Shown here: one piece after another, positions 15,419 to 23,602 of the stretch
How the letters are laid out: the number at the start of each line of letters is the position of its first letter
Numbering within the stretch: the stretch's first letter is position 1
NCBI GenBank assembly: GCA_015065295.1
Contig: SVQN01000018.1
Coordinates: forward strand, 1 to 41,383
Length of the DNA stretch: 41,383 bases
From: Oscillospiraceae bacterium
GTDB lineage: Bacteria > Bacillota > Clostridia > Oscillospirales > CAG-272
Reading direction: 5' to 3'
Notes under the pieces: model-generated
Told to the model about the DNA's origin: nothing
Seen by the model: the letters and a program-made list of their open reading frames with translations, nothing else
The model's database searches: none
Translations under genes and position numbers: made by a program

Positions 15419-15461
15419 TAAGCCAACCACCTTTGTATTGTTATTCATAAACATTTTACAA

Positions 15462-15508
15462 TACACCTGATATGATGTATTGATTTTACGCTATATCTGG
15501 TGTAAGAT
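15462..15508 (+). promoter_or_regulatory. Promoter of the DUF6809 gene with inverted-repeat operator
   Basis: TTGATT (15480-15485), 17-bp spacer, TAAGAT (15503-15508). TACACCTGATAT (15462-15473) and ATATCTGGTGTA (15493-15504) are inverted copies with one mismatch, flanking the -35 and overlapping the -10. The arrangement would let the divergent XRE protein block the promoter. Confidence 0.6.
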
Positions 15509-15536
15509 ATTATAACCAATCTTACCGGAGGTACTT

Positions 15537-15821
15537 ATGAAAACTCTCGAAAATTTATTTTTCGGCAACGAAATCCCGTTTGAACTTCCCCCTCTTGACC
15601 GCGAAGAATATCACCGTCTGGTCGAAGAACTGGACGAATTTGAAGACCCGCTCCTTGAACAACTGACCAAAGACCAACGACAATTGTACGAAGATTGCCA
15701 GGATATCCGCATGGACATCTCCATCGCCCAGATGCGTGACGCATTCGTCCGAGGATTCCGCATGGGCGTGCGGATTATGCTGGATGTTGTCCGCGAACCG
15801 GAGAAGAAAACCGCAAAATAG
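15537..15821 (+). CDS. DUF6809-like small protein
   Basis: A 94-residue, charged, helical cytosolic protein: MKTLENLFFGNEIPFELPP at the start, a Glu/Asp/Leu-rich middle, and the conserved-looking end DAFVRGFRMGVRIMLDVV. This layout (short LYYGN-like start and a C-terminal AFxxGFRxGxxLMxEV motif) is that of DUF6809 proteins, frequent in Clostridia and functionally unknown. CCGGAGGTACTT precedes the ATG. The gene ends at a strong terminator and lies opposite a small XRE regulator that probably controls it. Confidence 0.7.
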   Translation: MKTLENLFFGNEIPFELPPLDREEYHRLVEELDEFEDPLLEQLTKDQRQLYEDCQDIRMDISIAQMRDAFVRGFRMGVRIMLDVVREPEKKTAK

Positions 15822-15824
15822 GTA

Positions 15825-15866
15825 AAAACAACCCCCACGTCAGCCGAAAAACGTGGGGGTTGTTTT
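15825..15866. terminator. Bidirectional terminator between the DUF6809 and glycyl radical enzyme genes
   Basis: Perfect 16-bp stem: AAAACAACCCCCACGT (15825-15840) with ACGTGGGGGTTGTTTT (15851-15866). It has T/A runs on both sides, so it can end both converging transcripts. The right arm and the following 31 bases recur at 20260-20307 without the left arm. Confidence 0.85.
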
Positions 15867-15892
15867 AGTCATTCACCATTCGTCCTTAGCCA

Positions 15893-18046
15893 TTAGCCCA
15901 TTTCACTGTGTTCCGTCCGGTGCAGGATATCCTCCTGTACGGCGCGGTCGAGCTTCGTGAAGTACGCGCTGAATCCCGAGACGCGCACGACCAGTCCGGC
16001 GTACTTTTCCGGATGTTCCATCGCGTCGCGCAGGGTTTCCTTCGATACGCAGTTGATCTGCACTTCCTGTCCGCCTCTGGCAAAATATACCTTCAGTGCC
16101 GCCAGAAGTGCCGCGCGGTTTTCCGGCTTCTGAAGCATATCTTCCGTGTACTTCTGGTTCAGCACCGTGCCGCAGGAAACCAGTTTATAGTCCGGCTTCG
16201 ACAGCGACAGGAATACCGCCGTTGTGCCGCTCTGATCCATGCCGTAGGTCGGGGACGCCGCATCGGACAGCGGTACCTTTGCATGACGGCCGTCCGGAGT
16301 CGCGCCGATGCCCATGCCCGCGTAGACGCTCGCCGTGTTGCTGGCAATCGCGGTATAATAGGGGCCGCCGTCCGGGGTACGGTATTTCGAGAAAATCTTA
16401 TCGAGATAATCGACGTACCAGACCGCGTATTTGTCGACAAAATCGTCGTCGTTGCCATATTTCGGTGCGGCGATCAGGTGCGCCTGCAGGGTTTCGCAGC
16501 CCTTGAAGTCCGCCGCCATGGCGTCGCGCAGCTCGGTCAGCGTGAAGAGCTGTTCGTTGAACACACATTTTTCGATGGCCGCGAGGGAATCCGCGACGGT
16601 GCCGATGCCCATACAGCCTGCACCGTGTGCCGACGGATAGTGCGCGCCGCCGTCGTTGATGTCCATCCCGCGGGCAATGCAGTCGTCGCAGAACAGGGAC
16701 ATGAACGGGTCGGTATAATTTTTGCGGTTGTAGCGGTCGTTTTCATTGGCGAAAATTGTCACATATTCCGCCGCCGCAAAGTCAAGCTGCCGCTCGAACG
16801 CACGCATGAACGCCTCCATCGTCGGGATTTCCGCCACGTCGCCGGTGTCCACGCCGAGATAATGCTCGTCGATCAGGGATTTGCCGCGGAAGAACACCGC
16901 TTCGAGGTATTCCGGCACGTTGAACCGTCCGTCCGACCATGCGGGCTGTCTGCCGGGAATAAAGTTTTCGATGCAGCCGACGAAGCAGTAGTTGCGGGCA
17001 TCCTCGAGGGTATAGCCGTGACGGGTCAGCGCGGGGATGTTGACGCGGTCGTTCATGAGCGCGGGATAGCCGAGCCCGGTGCCGATGACCTGTAAGCATT
17101 CGTCGAGGAATTCGTCCGGCATTCCCTCGTGGAGACGCGCGGACAGATTCGGTCCCGGGATGTTGCAGTCGCGGACGGCGTGCAGAATAATGTAGCTGAG
17201 TTCGTTGATGCCTTCGGAACCGTCGGGCTTCACGCCGCCGATGGCGATGTTGACCACGTCGTCCCCGCCGAGCCAGCGCGATTCGCCGATCTTGATGAAC
17301 GTGGACGCAAACAGGATTTCGGCTTCGCGGTCGGTGAGAGTACCGGCCTGTTTGTCGTGGAGGTAGTACGGATAGAGATACTGGTCCATCCGTCCGAGTG
17401 CCATCGCGTACTTGCCCATGAGCAGGAACGTCAGATGGACGAGCCATGTCAGATTGAGAGCCTGACGGAGCGTGACCGGCGCATCCCACGCGATGTGATC
17501 GAGGTCGGCGGCGAGGGCGGTGAGATTGGCGCGGCAGGTTTCATCGGACGTTTGTCCGGCAGCTTCGCGTGCGGCAATCGCGTGATTCTTTACAAAAACC
17601 GCAAATGCCGCAAGAACGTCGCGCATGGTTCCGAGATACGCGGTCTTTTCGGAATCGTCCGCGTGAATAGCAATGGATTCGTGAATCCGATCCAGCGTGC
17701 CGGAAATCCCGTCCGCGAGGAAGCGGTCGTAACCGGGCGCGAAGTGGTCGGCATTGGTGGTAAAGTGACGGCTGCCGTAAGAACCGGCGATGTCACGGGC
17801 ACGGATCGCTTCGGTACGGTCGTAATCCGCCGCGGGAACGAAGCATCCCATCCGGGAACCGGCGACAAGGTCGTGTTCGTAGACCTTTGCGGGATAATTT
17901 TCGAGAAGGTACGCCAGTGCCGCCGCTTTTGCTCTCGCGGGCTTTTCGCCGAAGAACATACGGTAACAGCGGTACCGGAGAAGATCGGGAAGGACGTAAT
18001 CGCCGTCCGGACGCACCGAAACGGCGGACTTTAATTTAGAGAACAT
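15893..18046 (-). CDS. Glycyl radical enzyme, CxE (dehydratase/eliminase-like) type
   Basis: Pyruvate-formate-lyase-family enzyme of 717 residues that needs activation by a radical SAM protein. The glycyl radical loop is RVSGFSAYF near the C terminus (Gly691). The active-site Cys is in VGCIENF (Cys358) with Glu360 two residues on; this Cys-x-Glu pattern is that of the diol dehydratase, choline lyase and hydroxyproline dehydratase group, not true PFL, which has adjacent cysteines. The substrate cannot be named. The start at 18046 has GGAGG nine bases before it. It lies 127 bp after the GH50-like gene in the same direction, and a foldback repeat fills that gap. The stop codon lies within a copy of a related repeat arm (15867-15897). 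No activating enzyme is adjacent. Confidence 0.9.
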   Translation of the reverse strand: MFSKLKSAVSVRPDGDYVLPDLLRYRCYRMFFGEKPARAKAAALAYLLENYPAKVYEHDLVAGSRMGCFVPAADYDRTEAIRARDIAGSYGSRHFTTNADHFAPGYDRFLADGISGTLDRIHESIAIHADDSEKTAYLGTMRDVLAAFAVFVKNHAIAAREAAGQTSDETCRANLTALAADLDHIAWDAPVTLRQALNLTWLVHLTFLLMGKYAMALGRMDQYLYPYYLHDKQAGTLTDREAEILFASTFIKIGESRWLGGDDVVNIAIGGVKPDGSEGINELSYIILHAVRDCNIPGPNLSARLHEGMPDEFLDECLQVIGTGLGYPALMNDRVNIPALTRHGYTLEDARNYCFVGCIENFIPGRQPAWSDGRFNVPEYLEAVFFRGKSLIDEHYLGVDTGDVAEIPTMEAFMRAFERQLDFAAAEYVTIFANENDRYNRKNYTDPFMSLFCDDCIARGMDINDGGAHYPSAHGAGCMGIGTVADSLAAIEKCVFNEQLFTLTELRDAMAADFKGCETLQAHLIAAPKYGNDDDFVDKYAVWYVDYLDKIFSKYRTPDGGPYYTAIASNTASVYAGMGIGATPDGRHAKVPLSDAASPTYGMDQSGTTAVFLSLSKPDYKLVSCGTVLNQKYTEDMLQKPENRAALLAALKVYFARGGQEVQINCVSKETLRDAMEHPEKYAGLVVRVSGFSAYFTKLDRAVQEDILHRTEHSEMG

Positions 18047-18059
18047 AGTAAAACCTCCA

Positions 18060-18173
18060 TTTTGACTAATGACTAATGGTTAAGGGTGAATGACTATGTT
18101 AAATTGTCCGTCAAGCCGACAGACCTCAAATTCAGTCATAGTCCTTAACCATTAACCCTTAGTCCTTAGTCCC
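18060..18173. repeat. Foldback repeat in the leader of the first glycyl radical enzyme gene
   Basis: The left end reads TGACTAATGGTTAAGGGTGAATGACTATG in overlapping parts and the right end CATAGTCCTTAACCATTAACCCTTAGTCC, complementary over most of their length around a 50-base centre. The same family lies just before the second glycyl radical enzyme (29620-29755), and single arms lie at 15867-15897 and 20277-20307. Confidence 0.8.
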
Positions 18174-20174
18174 TTAAAACGCTATCGCTTCGATTTCCTT
18201 TGCCTTTTCTTCCGTCGGCGGCATCTGTCCGTCCGCGACTTTGTACAGTTCGCCATGGGTCTTTACAATGCCGTCGATGAATTCCGTGTACGGGCGCGAG
18301 CAGACGTCCAGTGCGCCGATCTGGTAATTTTCGCCGTCAAACCGACCGAGGTATGCCTGATCGTACAGGATGAAGTAGTGTGCGCCGAGACACATCGGAT
18401 GCGCCGCCGCACGGTGCATATACCGGCGGTACGCAATGCCGCGCTCGGTCTGGCTTTCCACGCCGCGCAGTCCCGTTGCGTCCATGCCCCGGTCGAGTGC
18501 GCCGAAGTGGAATTCCCCGATGATGACCGGCTTGCCCGTGATTTTCGAGAAGTTTTCGATGCTGTCCCACGGGTCCATGGAGTAGCAGTTGAACGAGAAC
18601 ACGTCTGTATATTCGCATCCCGCCGCCAGTGCCTTGCTGGACAGCCATGCGTAGCGGATGCCGAGATTGAGATGGTTCGGGTCGGCGCGTCTTGCCGCTT
18701 CCGCAGGAATCCGGATGTACCGGCGGATCATTTCGACCGAGCATTCCATGAGGTCGGACATTGCCGTAGTATTTCCTTCGGAAAAACTACCGATATCCGC
18801 CGCTTCAAACGGGGTATACAGGTCGTCGAACGACGTAAATTCCGCGCCCCACGCTTCATTGAGCTTCGCAATCTCGCCGTATTTCTTCGTCAGTTCGCCG
18901 ACGATGTAGTCCTTCGAATACAGCTTCGCTTCATTCGCCAGCGCGTGTGCGGCGATGTTGATGTTGTCCACGAACGCCCACGCCGGTTCGTTCGACATGA
19001 AGTAGCCGAGGAGGTACGGGTCATCTCTTGTTTTGTCGAGGAAGTGCGCCCATTTTTCCGCCGATTCCTCAAATTCCGGTGCAAAAACGTCCGGGAAGTC
19101 GCGGAAAATGCCGGTGGTCGTGTTCGGATAGCCCCAGCCGATGATGACGTACGGGAGCTTTTCGCGTTCGATGAAACGGCGGTCGCTCCAGCACGCGACG
19201 GTGTTGCATCCCCAGCGGATCAGACGGCGGCGGATCATGTCTGCCCAGATATTGAAGTAATCGTCGCCGAACGCCATCGCCGCGTTGTGGACGAAATAGT
19301 TGAAGTTTTCGGTCTTTCTGCCGTGCCACTGGCTGTCCGACCAGCCGATTTCACCTTTCGGCGGGAGGTCTTCGCAGAGGGACGTGATGCCGGTGAGGTT
19401 ACACTGGTCGCCGAGATTGACGCAGTCGAAGCCCATCGAGAAGAAAGCGTAACCGTCGGGATCACAGAGCCACCAGCGGTTCCCGTCGTTGCAGAGGGAG
19501 AAATAGCCGGTGCCGTCCTTCAGCTTTTTGCCCGTCCAGCCGCCCCACGCGGAGCGTTCCGGCAGGGGAGTTTCGTCCGCGTCGGCAGCTTCCGCACGGA
19601 GCGCGGCGATCATCTGCTCGGCGGATTCGGTCTTGCCCGGCCATGTGGTACCCTTTTTCTGACCGAGCGCGTCCACCATCTTCATTTCGGCGAGGGGATA
19701 CTCGGGTTCCTCGTCGAGGATGCGGACATTTTCGATTTTCAGAACGAGGTCAACGGGCGTTTTGTCCACGCAGACGGCGAATTTCTGCAAACGGTCGAGG
19801 TGGACGGGATGACCGTGGACGACGGTCTTGAGCTTGCCGGGGGTACGGGGCATGAACAGGTCGTTCGCAAACAATGCGGAGAACGGGAGCGCGATGCGGG
19901 TCGGCAGGTTCGGGAGAAGCCCCATTTTGATATTGAGGTCGTACTGATTGGAGGAAGTTTCCCAGAACTGCCAGCAGACCCCGGCGGAACGTTCGCCGCA
20001 GACGGTGATGTCCATGGAGAGATACTGATCGGGGCGGATCACCTCGCCGCAGAAGGTACCGCGCGGGAACTCGATGAAAATGGACGATGCGCCGCCCTTT
20101 GGGAAGAGGAAGGTCGTGGTATCCAGAACGGTCGAACGCCACGGACGGAAGGTGGAGAGATCGAGAAGTTTCAT
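18174..20174 (-). CDS. GH50/clan-A-like glycoside hydrolase
   Basis: Predicted retaining glycosidase with a TIM-barrel catalytic domain. The 666-residue product has an N-terminal beta-sandwich region (1-200) and a barrel that begins with YFSLCNDGNRWWLCDPDGYA and FFSMGFD, a pattern known from GH50 agarase-like proteins (VDPEG-FFSxG). Candidate acid/base Glu396 is in YFMSNEPAWAF and nucleophile Glu553 is in VIIGEFHFGA, as in clan GH-A. There is no signal peptide. The frame opens nine codons earlier, but AAAGGA and the promoter fit the ATG at 20174. Agar is an unlikely substrate for this kind of organism; a galactoside or another hexoside is more plausible. It leads an operon with the glycyl radical enzyme; its stop codon falls at the edge of the foldback repeat. 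Confidence 0.75.
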   Translation of the reverse strand: MKLLDLSTFRPWRSTVLDTTTFLFPKGGASSIFIEFPRGTFCGEVIRPDQYLSMDITVCGERSAGVCWQFWETSSNQYDLNIKMGLLPNLPTRIALPFSALFANDLFMPRTPGKLKTVVHGHPVHLDRLQKFAVCVDKTPVDLVLKIENVRILDEEPEYPLAEMKMVDALGQKKGTTWPGKTESAEQMIAALRAEAADADETPLPERSAWGGWTGKKLKDGTGYFSLCNDGNRWWLCDPDGYAFFSMGFDCVNLGDQCNLTGITSLCEDLPPKGEIGWSDSQWHGRKTENFNYFVHNAAMAFGDDYFNIWADMIRRRLIRWGCNTVACWSDRRFIEREKLPYVIIGWGYPNTTTGIFRDFPDVFAPEFEESAEKWAHFLDKTRDDPYLLGYFMSNEPAWAFVDNINIAAHALANEAKLYSKDYIVGELTKKYGEIAKLNEAWGAEFTSFDDLYTPFEAADIGSFSEGNTTAMSDLMECSVEMIRRYIRIPAEAARRADPNHLNLGIRYAWLSSKALAAGCEYTDVFSFNCYSMDPWDSIENFSKITGKPVIIGEFHFGALDRGMDATGLRGVESQTERGIAYRRYMHRAAAHPMCLGAHYFILYDQAYLGRFDGENYQIGALDVCSRPYTEFIDGIVKTHGELYKVADGQMPPTEEKAKEIEAIAF

Positions 20175-20215
20175 GGGTGGTATCCTTTCTGTATCATGCA
20201 CATATTGGTAGTTTT

Positions 20216-20244
20216 ATTGTAGCATAAATTGTGCGGATTGGCAA
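20216..20244 (-). promoter_or_regulatory. Promoter of the GH50-like/glycyl radical enzyme operon
   Basis: Minus-strand TTGCCA (20239-20244), 17-bp spacer, TACAAT (20216-20221), about 40 bp before the start codon. Confidence 0.75.
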
Positions 20245-20259
20245 GAGATACGGCGGAAA

Positions 20260-20307
20260 AAACGTGGGGGCTGTATTAGTCATTCACCATTCGTCCTTAG
20301 CCATTAG
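20260..20307. repeat. Repeat arm shared with 15850-15897, overlapping the CYTH gene end
   Basis: ACGTGGGGGCTGTATTAGTC then ATTCACCATTCGTCCTTAGC then CATTAGC, nearly identical to 15851-15897. At both sites it runs into the 3' end of a minus-strand gene. Here it encodes the last codons of the CYTH protein (MAKDEW and stop). The complementary terminator arm present at 15825-15840 is absent, so this copy is not a complete terminator. Confidence 0.75.
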
Positions 20308-20808
20308 CTTAGCCAAAGTCTTATTATGATACCGCTTCTCGTCCGTGACTTCCTTTAGAATTTCCAGAAATTCCGGAAATTCCACCGTTTCGTCCGGATC
20401 GCTCATCTCCACTTCCAGAATCGCATACCCGGCCATCACATCCCCGCCGATGTCCGGCGGATAGACGTCGATCTCCATCGTATGCCCCGCAAACGGGAAC
20501 GCATACCGCGTCTTGACCAGTTCCGAATATCCGTCTTCCTTCCGGAGACGTTCATATTCCTCCCGTGTCACTTCGCGCTCGTCCTCAAACCGGCTCAGAT
20601 ACGCGCGCGGACGTTTTTCCGTGTAAATATACACCGTCCCGCCGTTTTCCGTGATCGACCGGACGCGGCGTTCGACCTCCGGTTCTTTACGTTCCAGATA
20701 CGTCTGCACCATCGCCATCTCACGGCATCCGGCAATCGACCGCAGATACGCAAGGTCGGGGAAGCGGATCAGATATTTTCGTTCGGTTTCTACGTTTGTT
20801 GTATTCAT
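20284..20808 (-). CDS. CYTH domain protein
   Basis: A 174-residue protein of the CYTH (adenylate cyclase class IV/thiamine triphosphatase) superfamily, whose members act on triphosphorylated or polyphosphate substrates with a divalent metal inside a beta-tunnel. The hallmark ExExK-like start is VETERKYLI (residues 5-13). Alternating charged strands follow: ERRVRSI, YIYTEKR, DEREVTREEYERL, TRYAFPFAGHTMEIDVY, AILEVEM. The ATG at 20808 has CAGGTGA before it; the longer frame to 20925 overlaps the previous gene. Last gene of the pncB operon, 16 bp after the small unknown gene. The extreme C terminus is encoded by a dispersed repeat arm. Exact substrate unknown. Confidence 0.85.
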   Translation of the reverse strand: MNTTNVETERKYLIRFPDLAYLRSIAGCREMAMVQTYLERKEPEVERRVRSITENGGTVYIYTEKRPRAYLSRFEDEREVTREEYERLRKEDGYSELVKTRYAFPFAGHTMEIDVYPPDIGGDVMAGYAILEVEMSDPDETVEFPEFLEILKEVTDEKRYHNKTLAKLMAKDEW

Positions 20809-20824
20809 GCTGTCACCTGAAAAA

Positions 20825-21082
20825 TCAGAATGTGTTGTTTCTGTCTGCGCCGTCATTTGCGCCGCTGTCCGCGAGCTGTTCGACAAATGCGCGCATTTCA
20901 TCCCGCGAACGGATGCTGACGGCATTGTTCATCAACGCGCTCTTTTCCGCTTCGGTCAATGCCTGAAACCGGTCGAACGCGGACGGGGATTCCGTCAGTG
21001 CCGCGCCGAATTCCAGCGGCATATCGGCGGTAAAGACCGCAGGACGATACATCCGCGGCGGATTCCGTCGGTTTCTGTCCAT
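20825..21082 (-). CDS. Small conserved-type unknown protein
   Basis: An 85-residue protein I cannot assign. The N-terminal third is basic and Pro-rich (RNRRNPPRMYRPA), the rest is helical with FQALTEAEKSALMNNA and SRDEMRAFVEQL, a pattern seen in small Clostridia proteins of unknown role. AAGGAGG lies directly upstream of its ATG, and it is embedded between the radical SAM gene (77 bp) and the CYTH gene (16 bp), which supports translation. No signal peptide, membrane helix or metal motif. Confidence 0.65.
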   Translation of the reverse strand: MDRNRRNPPRMYRPAVFTADMPLEFGAALTESPSAFDRFQALTEAEKSALMNNAVSIRSRDEMRAFVEQLADSGANDGADRNNTF

Positions 21083-21159
21083 CGGAAAACCTCCTTTTTT
21101 ACTGCGCTGATACCGTTAGTCTGCACGGTCAGAGAGGGAATTATCCGATGGTTTTTCTG

Positions 21160-22077
21160 TCAGAAATCGGGTGTGTATTTTTTTGTCGCCGACGTGCGTT
21201 CCTGTGACCAGCCGTCGAATCCGAGACGTTCCGATTCGTCCAGAACCGCCTGATATTCAAACGACGTGATCCGCCGCCGGATTTTTTTGTATCGGTCAGG
21301 CACATCCGCGGAGGACGGTTCCTCCAGAAATTCCGGCGTGTACTGCGCCATCAGCGAAAGTCTGAGGTTTTCCACAGGAAGAATTTCCGCGATTTTCCGC
21401 AGAACGGCGATGGAATCCGCACGGTGCCCCGGAAGAATCAGGTGCCGCACAATTACGCCGCGCGTCATCATTCCGGCGTCGTCAAACGTGCATTTTCCGA
21501 CAAGTCCGTACATTTTTATCAGCGATGCCGCCGCCGTTTCCGGATAATCCTCCGCGTGTGAATACAGCTTCGCCGTTTCCGGAGAGGCGTATTTGAAATC
21601 CGTCAGGAAAATATCGACCGTTCTCGCGAGAGCTTCGACGGTTTCTGGCAGCTCATACCCGCCCGTGTTCCACACAACGGGGAGATTCAGCCCGTCTTCC
21701 CGGGCGATTTTCACGGCATCAATGATCTGCGGCGTGTACTGTGTCGGGCTGACGAGGTTGATGTTGTACGCGCCGTCCCGCTGCAGTCCGAGGAAAATGT
21801 CCGCCAGTTCACGGATGGAGTACACCGTTCCCGTACAGGAGCGGCGGCTGATGTCGCGGTTCTGGCAGTAAACGCAGCCGAGCGGACAGTGCGTGAAGAA
21901 CACTGCGCCGGAACCGCGTTTTTCATCAGTTCCGCTGATACACGGCTCCTCCCAGCGGTGAAGCATCACCTTGGATACCTCAATTTTGTCCGATGCACCG
22001 CAGTACCCGGCCGATTTTGTCCGATCCATCCCGCATTTCCGGGGACAGACTGTACAGTTGGTAAGGGAAAGGTTCAT
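21160..22077 (-). CDS. PflX-like radical SAM protein (COG1313 type)
   Basis: Radical SAM protein of 305 residues, related to glycyl radical enzyme activases but of the separate PflX group whose function is not settled. N-terminal CTVCPRKCG (Cys8, Cys11, Cys15) and AGYCGA make an extra cysteine cluster. The radical SAM motif is CPLGCVYC, here CX3CX2C, in the context FFTHCPLGCVYCQN. Further typical segments are NLVSPTQYTPQI, VVWNTGGYE and FLTDFKY. Its start lies one base after the stop codon of pncB, so translation is probably coupled. It is the only activase-like protein in the window and could serve one of the two glycyl radical enzymes, but the operon gives no support for that. Confidence 0.85.
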   Translation of the reverse strand: MNLSLTNCTVCPRKCGMDRTKSAGYCGASDKIEVSKVMLHRWEEPCISGTDEKRGSGAVFFTHCPLGCVYCQNRDISRRSCTGTVYSIRELADIFLGLQRDGAYNINLVSPTQYTPQIIDAVKIAREDGLNLPVVWNTGGYELPETVEALARTVDIFLTDFKYASPETAKLYSHAEDYPETAAASLIKMYGLVGKCTFDDAGMMTRGVIVRHLILPGHRADSIAVLRKIAEILPVENLRLSLMAQYTPEFLEEPSSADVPDRYKKIRRRITSFEYQAVLDESERLGFDGWSQERTSATKKYTPDF

Positions 22078-22078
22078 A

Positions 22079-23539
22079 TCAGTCCTTGTTGCCCTTGATG
22101 TACTTGGAAATCATGCCGGTTTTGAGGTCGTAGAGCCGCTGGGACAGGTCGATGTAGTACCCGTGCGGATTTTCAAAACGGAGAACTTCTTTCCACATGG
22201 TTGCGATTTCACGCGCACAGTGGTCGCGTACCTCGTCGATCGGCGGCAGGTTGTAGACCAGTTCGCCGTTCCGGAACACCGGTACGAGCATTTCCCGCGC
22301 GGTGAAGTTTTCGAGAATTGTACGCTTCCATGTGTGTTCGGGGTCGAAGATTTCAAGCGGCTGGGTCTGGTCAACCGTTTCGTCGTGGAGCATGATGAGG
22401 TCGGCCATCGCCTTGCCGGTTTCGTTCGAGTACATCCGGAACAGCTTCTTGAAGTGCGGGTTGGTGATCTTCGCGGCATTTTCGCTGACCTTGATCTTCG
22501 GGATGATGTTGCCGTCCGCATCTTCCACGGCGGCGAGCTTGTATACGCAGCCGAACACGGAGTCGCTCTTTGCGGTAATCAGACGTTCGCCCACGCCGAA
22601 TGCGTCCACGCAGGCTTCCTGCGCGATGAGTTCGCCGATGATGTATTCGTCGAGCGAGTTGGACACGACGATCTTGCAGTCGGTCAGTCCGGCTTCGTCG
22701 AGAGCTTTTCTCGCCTTCTTGGAGAGGTACGCGATGTCACCGGAGTCAATGCGGATCGCACATTTTTTCAGACCCTGCGGCCACAGAACGTCCTTGACGG
22801 CGCGGATGGCGTTCGGAATCCCGGAGCCGAATACGCTGTAGGTATCGACCAGAAGGGTCGGATTGTTCGGATAGAGACGGCAGTAGGTGGAGAACGCTTC
22901 GTATTCGTTGTCGAACATCTGCACCCACGAATGCGCCATCGTCCCGCCCGCCGGAACGTCGTACAGCTTGTCGGAGAGGGTGCAGGCGGTACCGGTGCAT
23001 CCGCCGATGTACGCCGCACGCGCACCGTAAACGGCCGCATCTTCCCCGTGTGCACGGCGGCTGCCGAATTCGGAAATCGGACGTCCCTTTGCCGCACGGA
23101 CCATGCGGGACGCCTTGGTCGCAATGAGGGACTGATGATTCAGCGCAAGGAGGACGTAGGTTTCGATGAGCTGCGCCTCAATGGTAGTCGCGCGGACGGT
23201 CAGGATGGGTTCCCCGGGGAAGATGACCGTACCTTCGGGAACCGCCCAGATATCGCCGGTGAAGCGGAAATTTGCGAGATATTCGAGGAATTCTTCTGAG
23301 AAAAAGCCCTTACCGCGGAGATATTCGATATCGCTGGCGGTAAAACGGAGGTCTTCGATGTAATGGACGATCTGTTCCAGACCGGCGGCGATGGCATACC
23401 CGCCCCCATCGGGAACGCGGCGGAAGAACACGTCGAAGTACGCGATGCGGTCGCGCATTTCGGTTTCGAAATACCCGCGGCTCATAGTGAATTCGTAGAA
23501 GTCACAGAGCAGGGCAAGGCTGTATTCGTCTCTTTTCAT
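22079..23539 (-). CDS. pncB: Nicotinate phosphoribosyltransferase
   Basis: Joins nicotinate and PRPP to nicotinate mononucleotide in the Preiss-Handler NAD salvage pathway, in the cytosol. The 486-residue product has the type II layout: N-terminal LLCDFYEFTMSRGYFE, then ATKASRMVRAAKGRPISEFG with SRRAHG (substrate and PRPP site), YIGGCTGTACTLS, GTMAHSWVQMFDNE, LLVDTYSVFGSGIPNAI, and IRIDSGDI. A Cys-rich C-terminal tail of some family members is absent. CGAGGTACAGC lies before the ATG at 23539. First gene of a four-gene operon with the radical SAM, small and CYTH genes. I see no convincing promoter in the short stretch between the start and the foldback at 23603. Confidence 0.92.
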   Translation of the reverse strand: MKRDEYSLALLCDFYEFTMSRGYFETEMRDRIAYFDVFFRRVPDGGGYAIAAGLEQIVHYIEDLRFTASDIEYLRGKGFFSEEFLEYLANFRFTGDIWAVPEGTVIFPGEPILTVRATTIEAQLIETYVLLALNHQSLIATKASRMVRAAKGRPISEFGSRRAHGEDAAVYGARAAYIGGCTGTACTLSDKLYDVPAGGTMAHSWVQMFDNEYEAFSTYCRLYPNNPTLLVDTYSVFGSGIPNAIRAVKDVLWPQGLKKCAIRIDSGDIAYLSKKARKALDEAGLTDCKIVVSNSLDEYIIGELIAQEACVDAFGVGERLITAKSDSVFGCVYKLAAVEDADGNIIPKIKVSENAAKITNPHFKKLFRMYSNETGKAMADLIMLHDETVDQTQPLEIFDPEHTWKRTILENFTAREMLVPVFRNGELVYNLPPIDEVRDHCAREIATMWKEVLRFENPHGYYIDLSQRLYDLKTGMISKYIKGNKD

Positions 23540-23602
23540 GATGCTGTACCTCGTATTTTTTAGTTTTCTCTATAGACTGTTTGTGATTGCAGACTTTCTC
23601 TC

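Noticed and set aside
15197-15821. Prophage remnant
   Set aside because: One small XRE gene and a small protein are the only hints; no integrase, terminase, capsid or tail gene and no attachment-site duplication is visible.
21160-22077. Calling the radical SAM gene a glycyl radical enzyme activase
   Set aside because: Its N-terminal CTVCPRKCG cluster and overall pattern are those of the PflX group, and it is in an operon with pncB, not with a glycyl radical enzyme.
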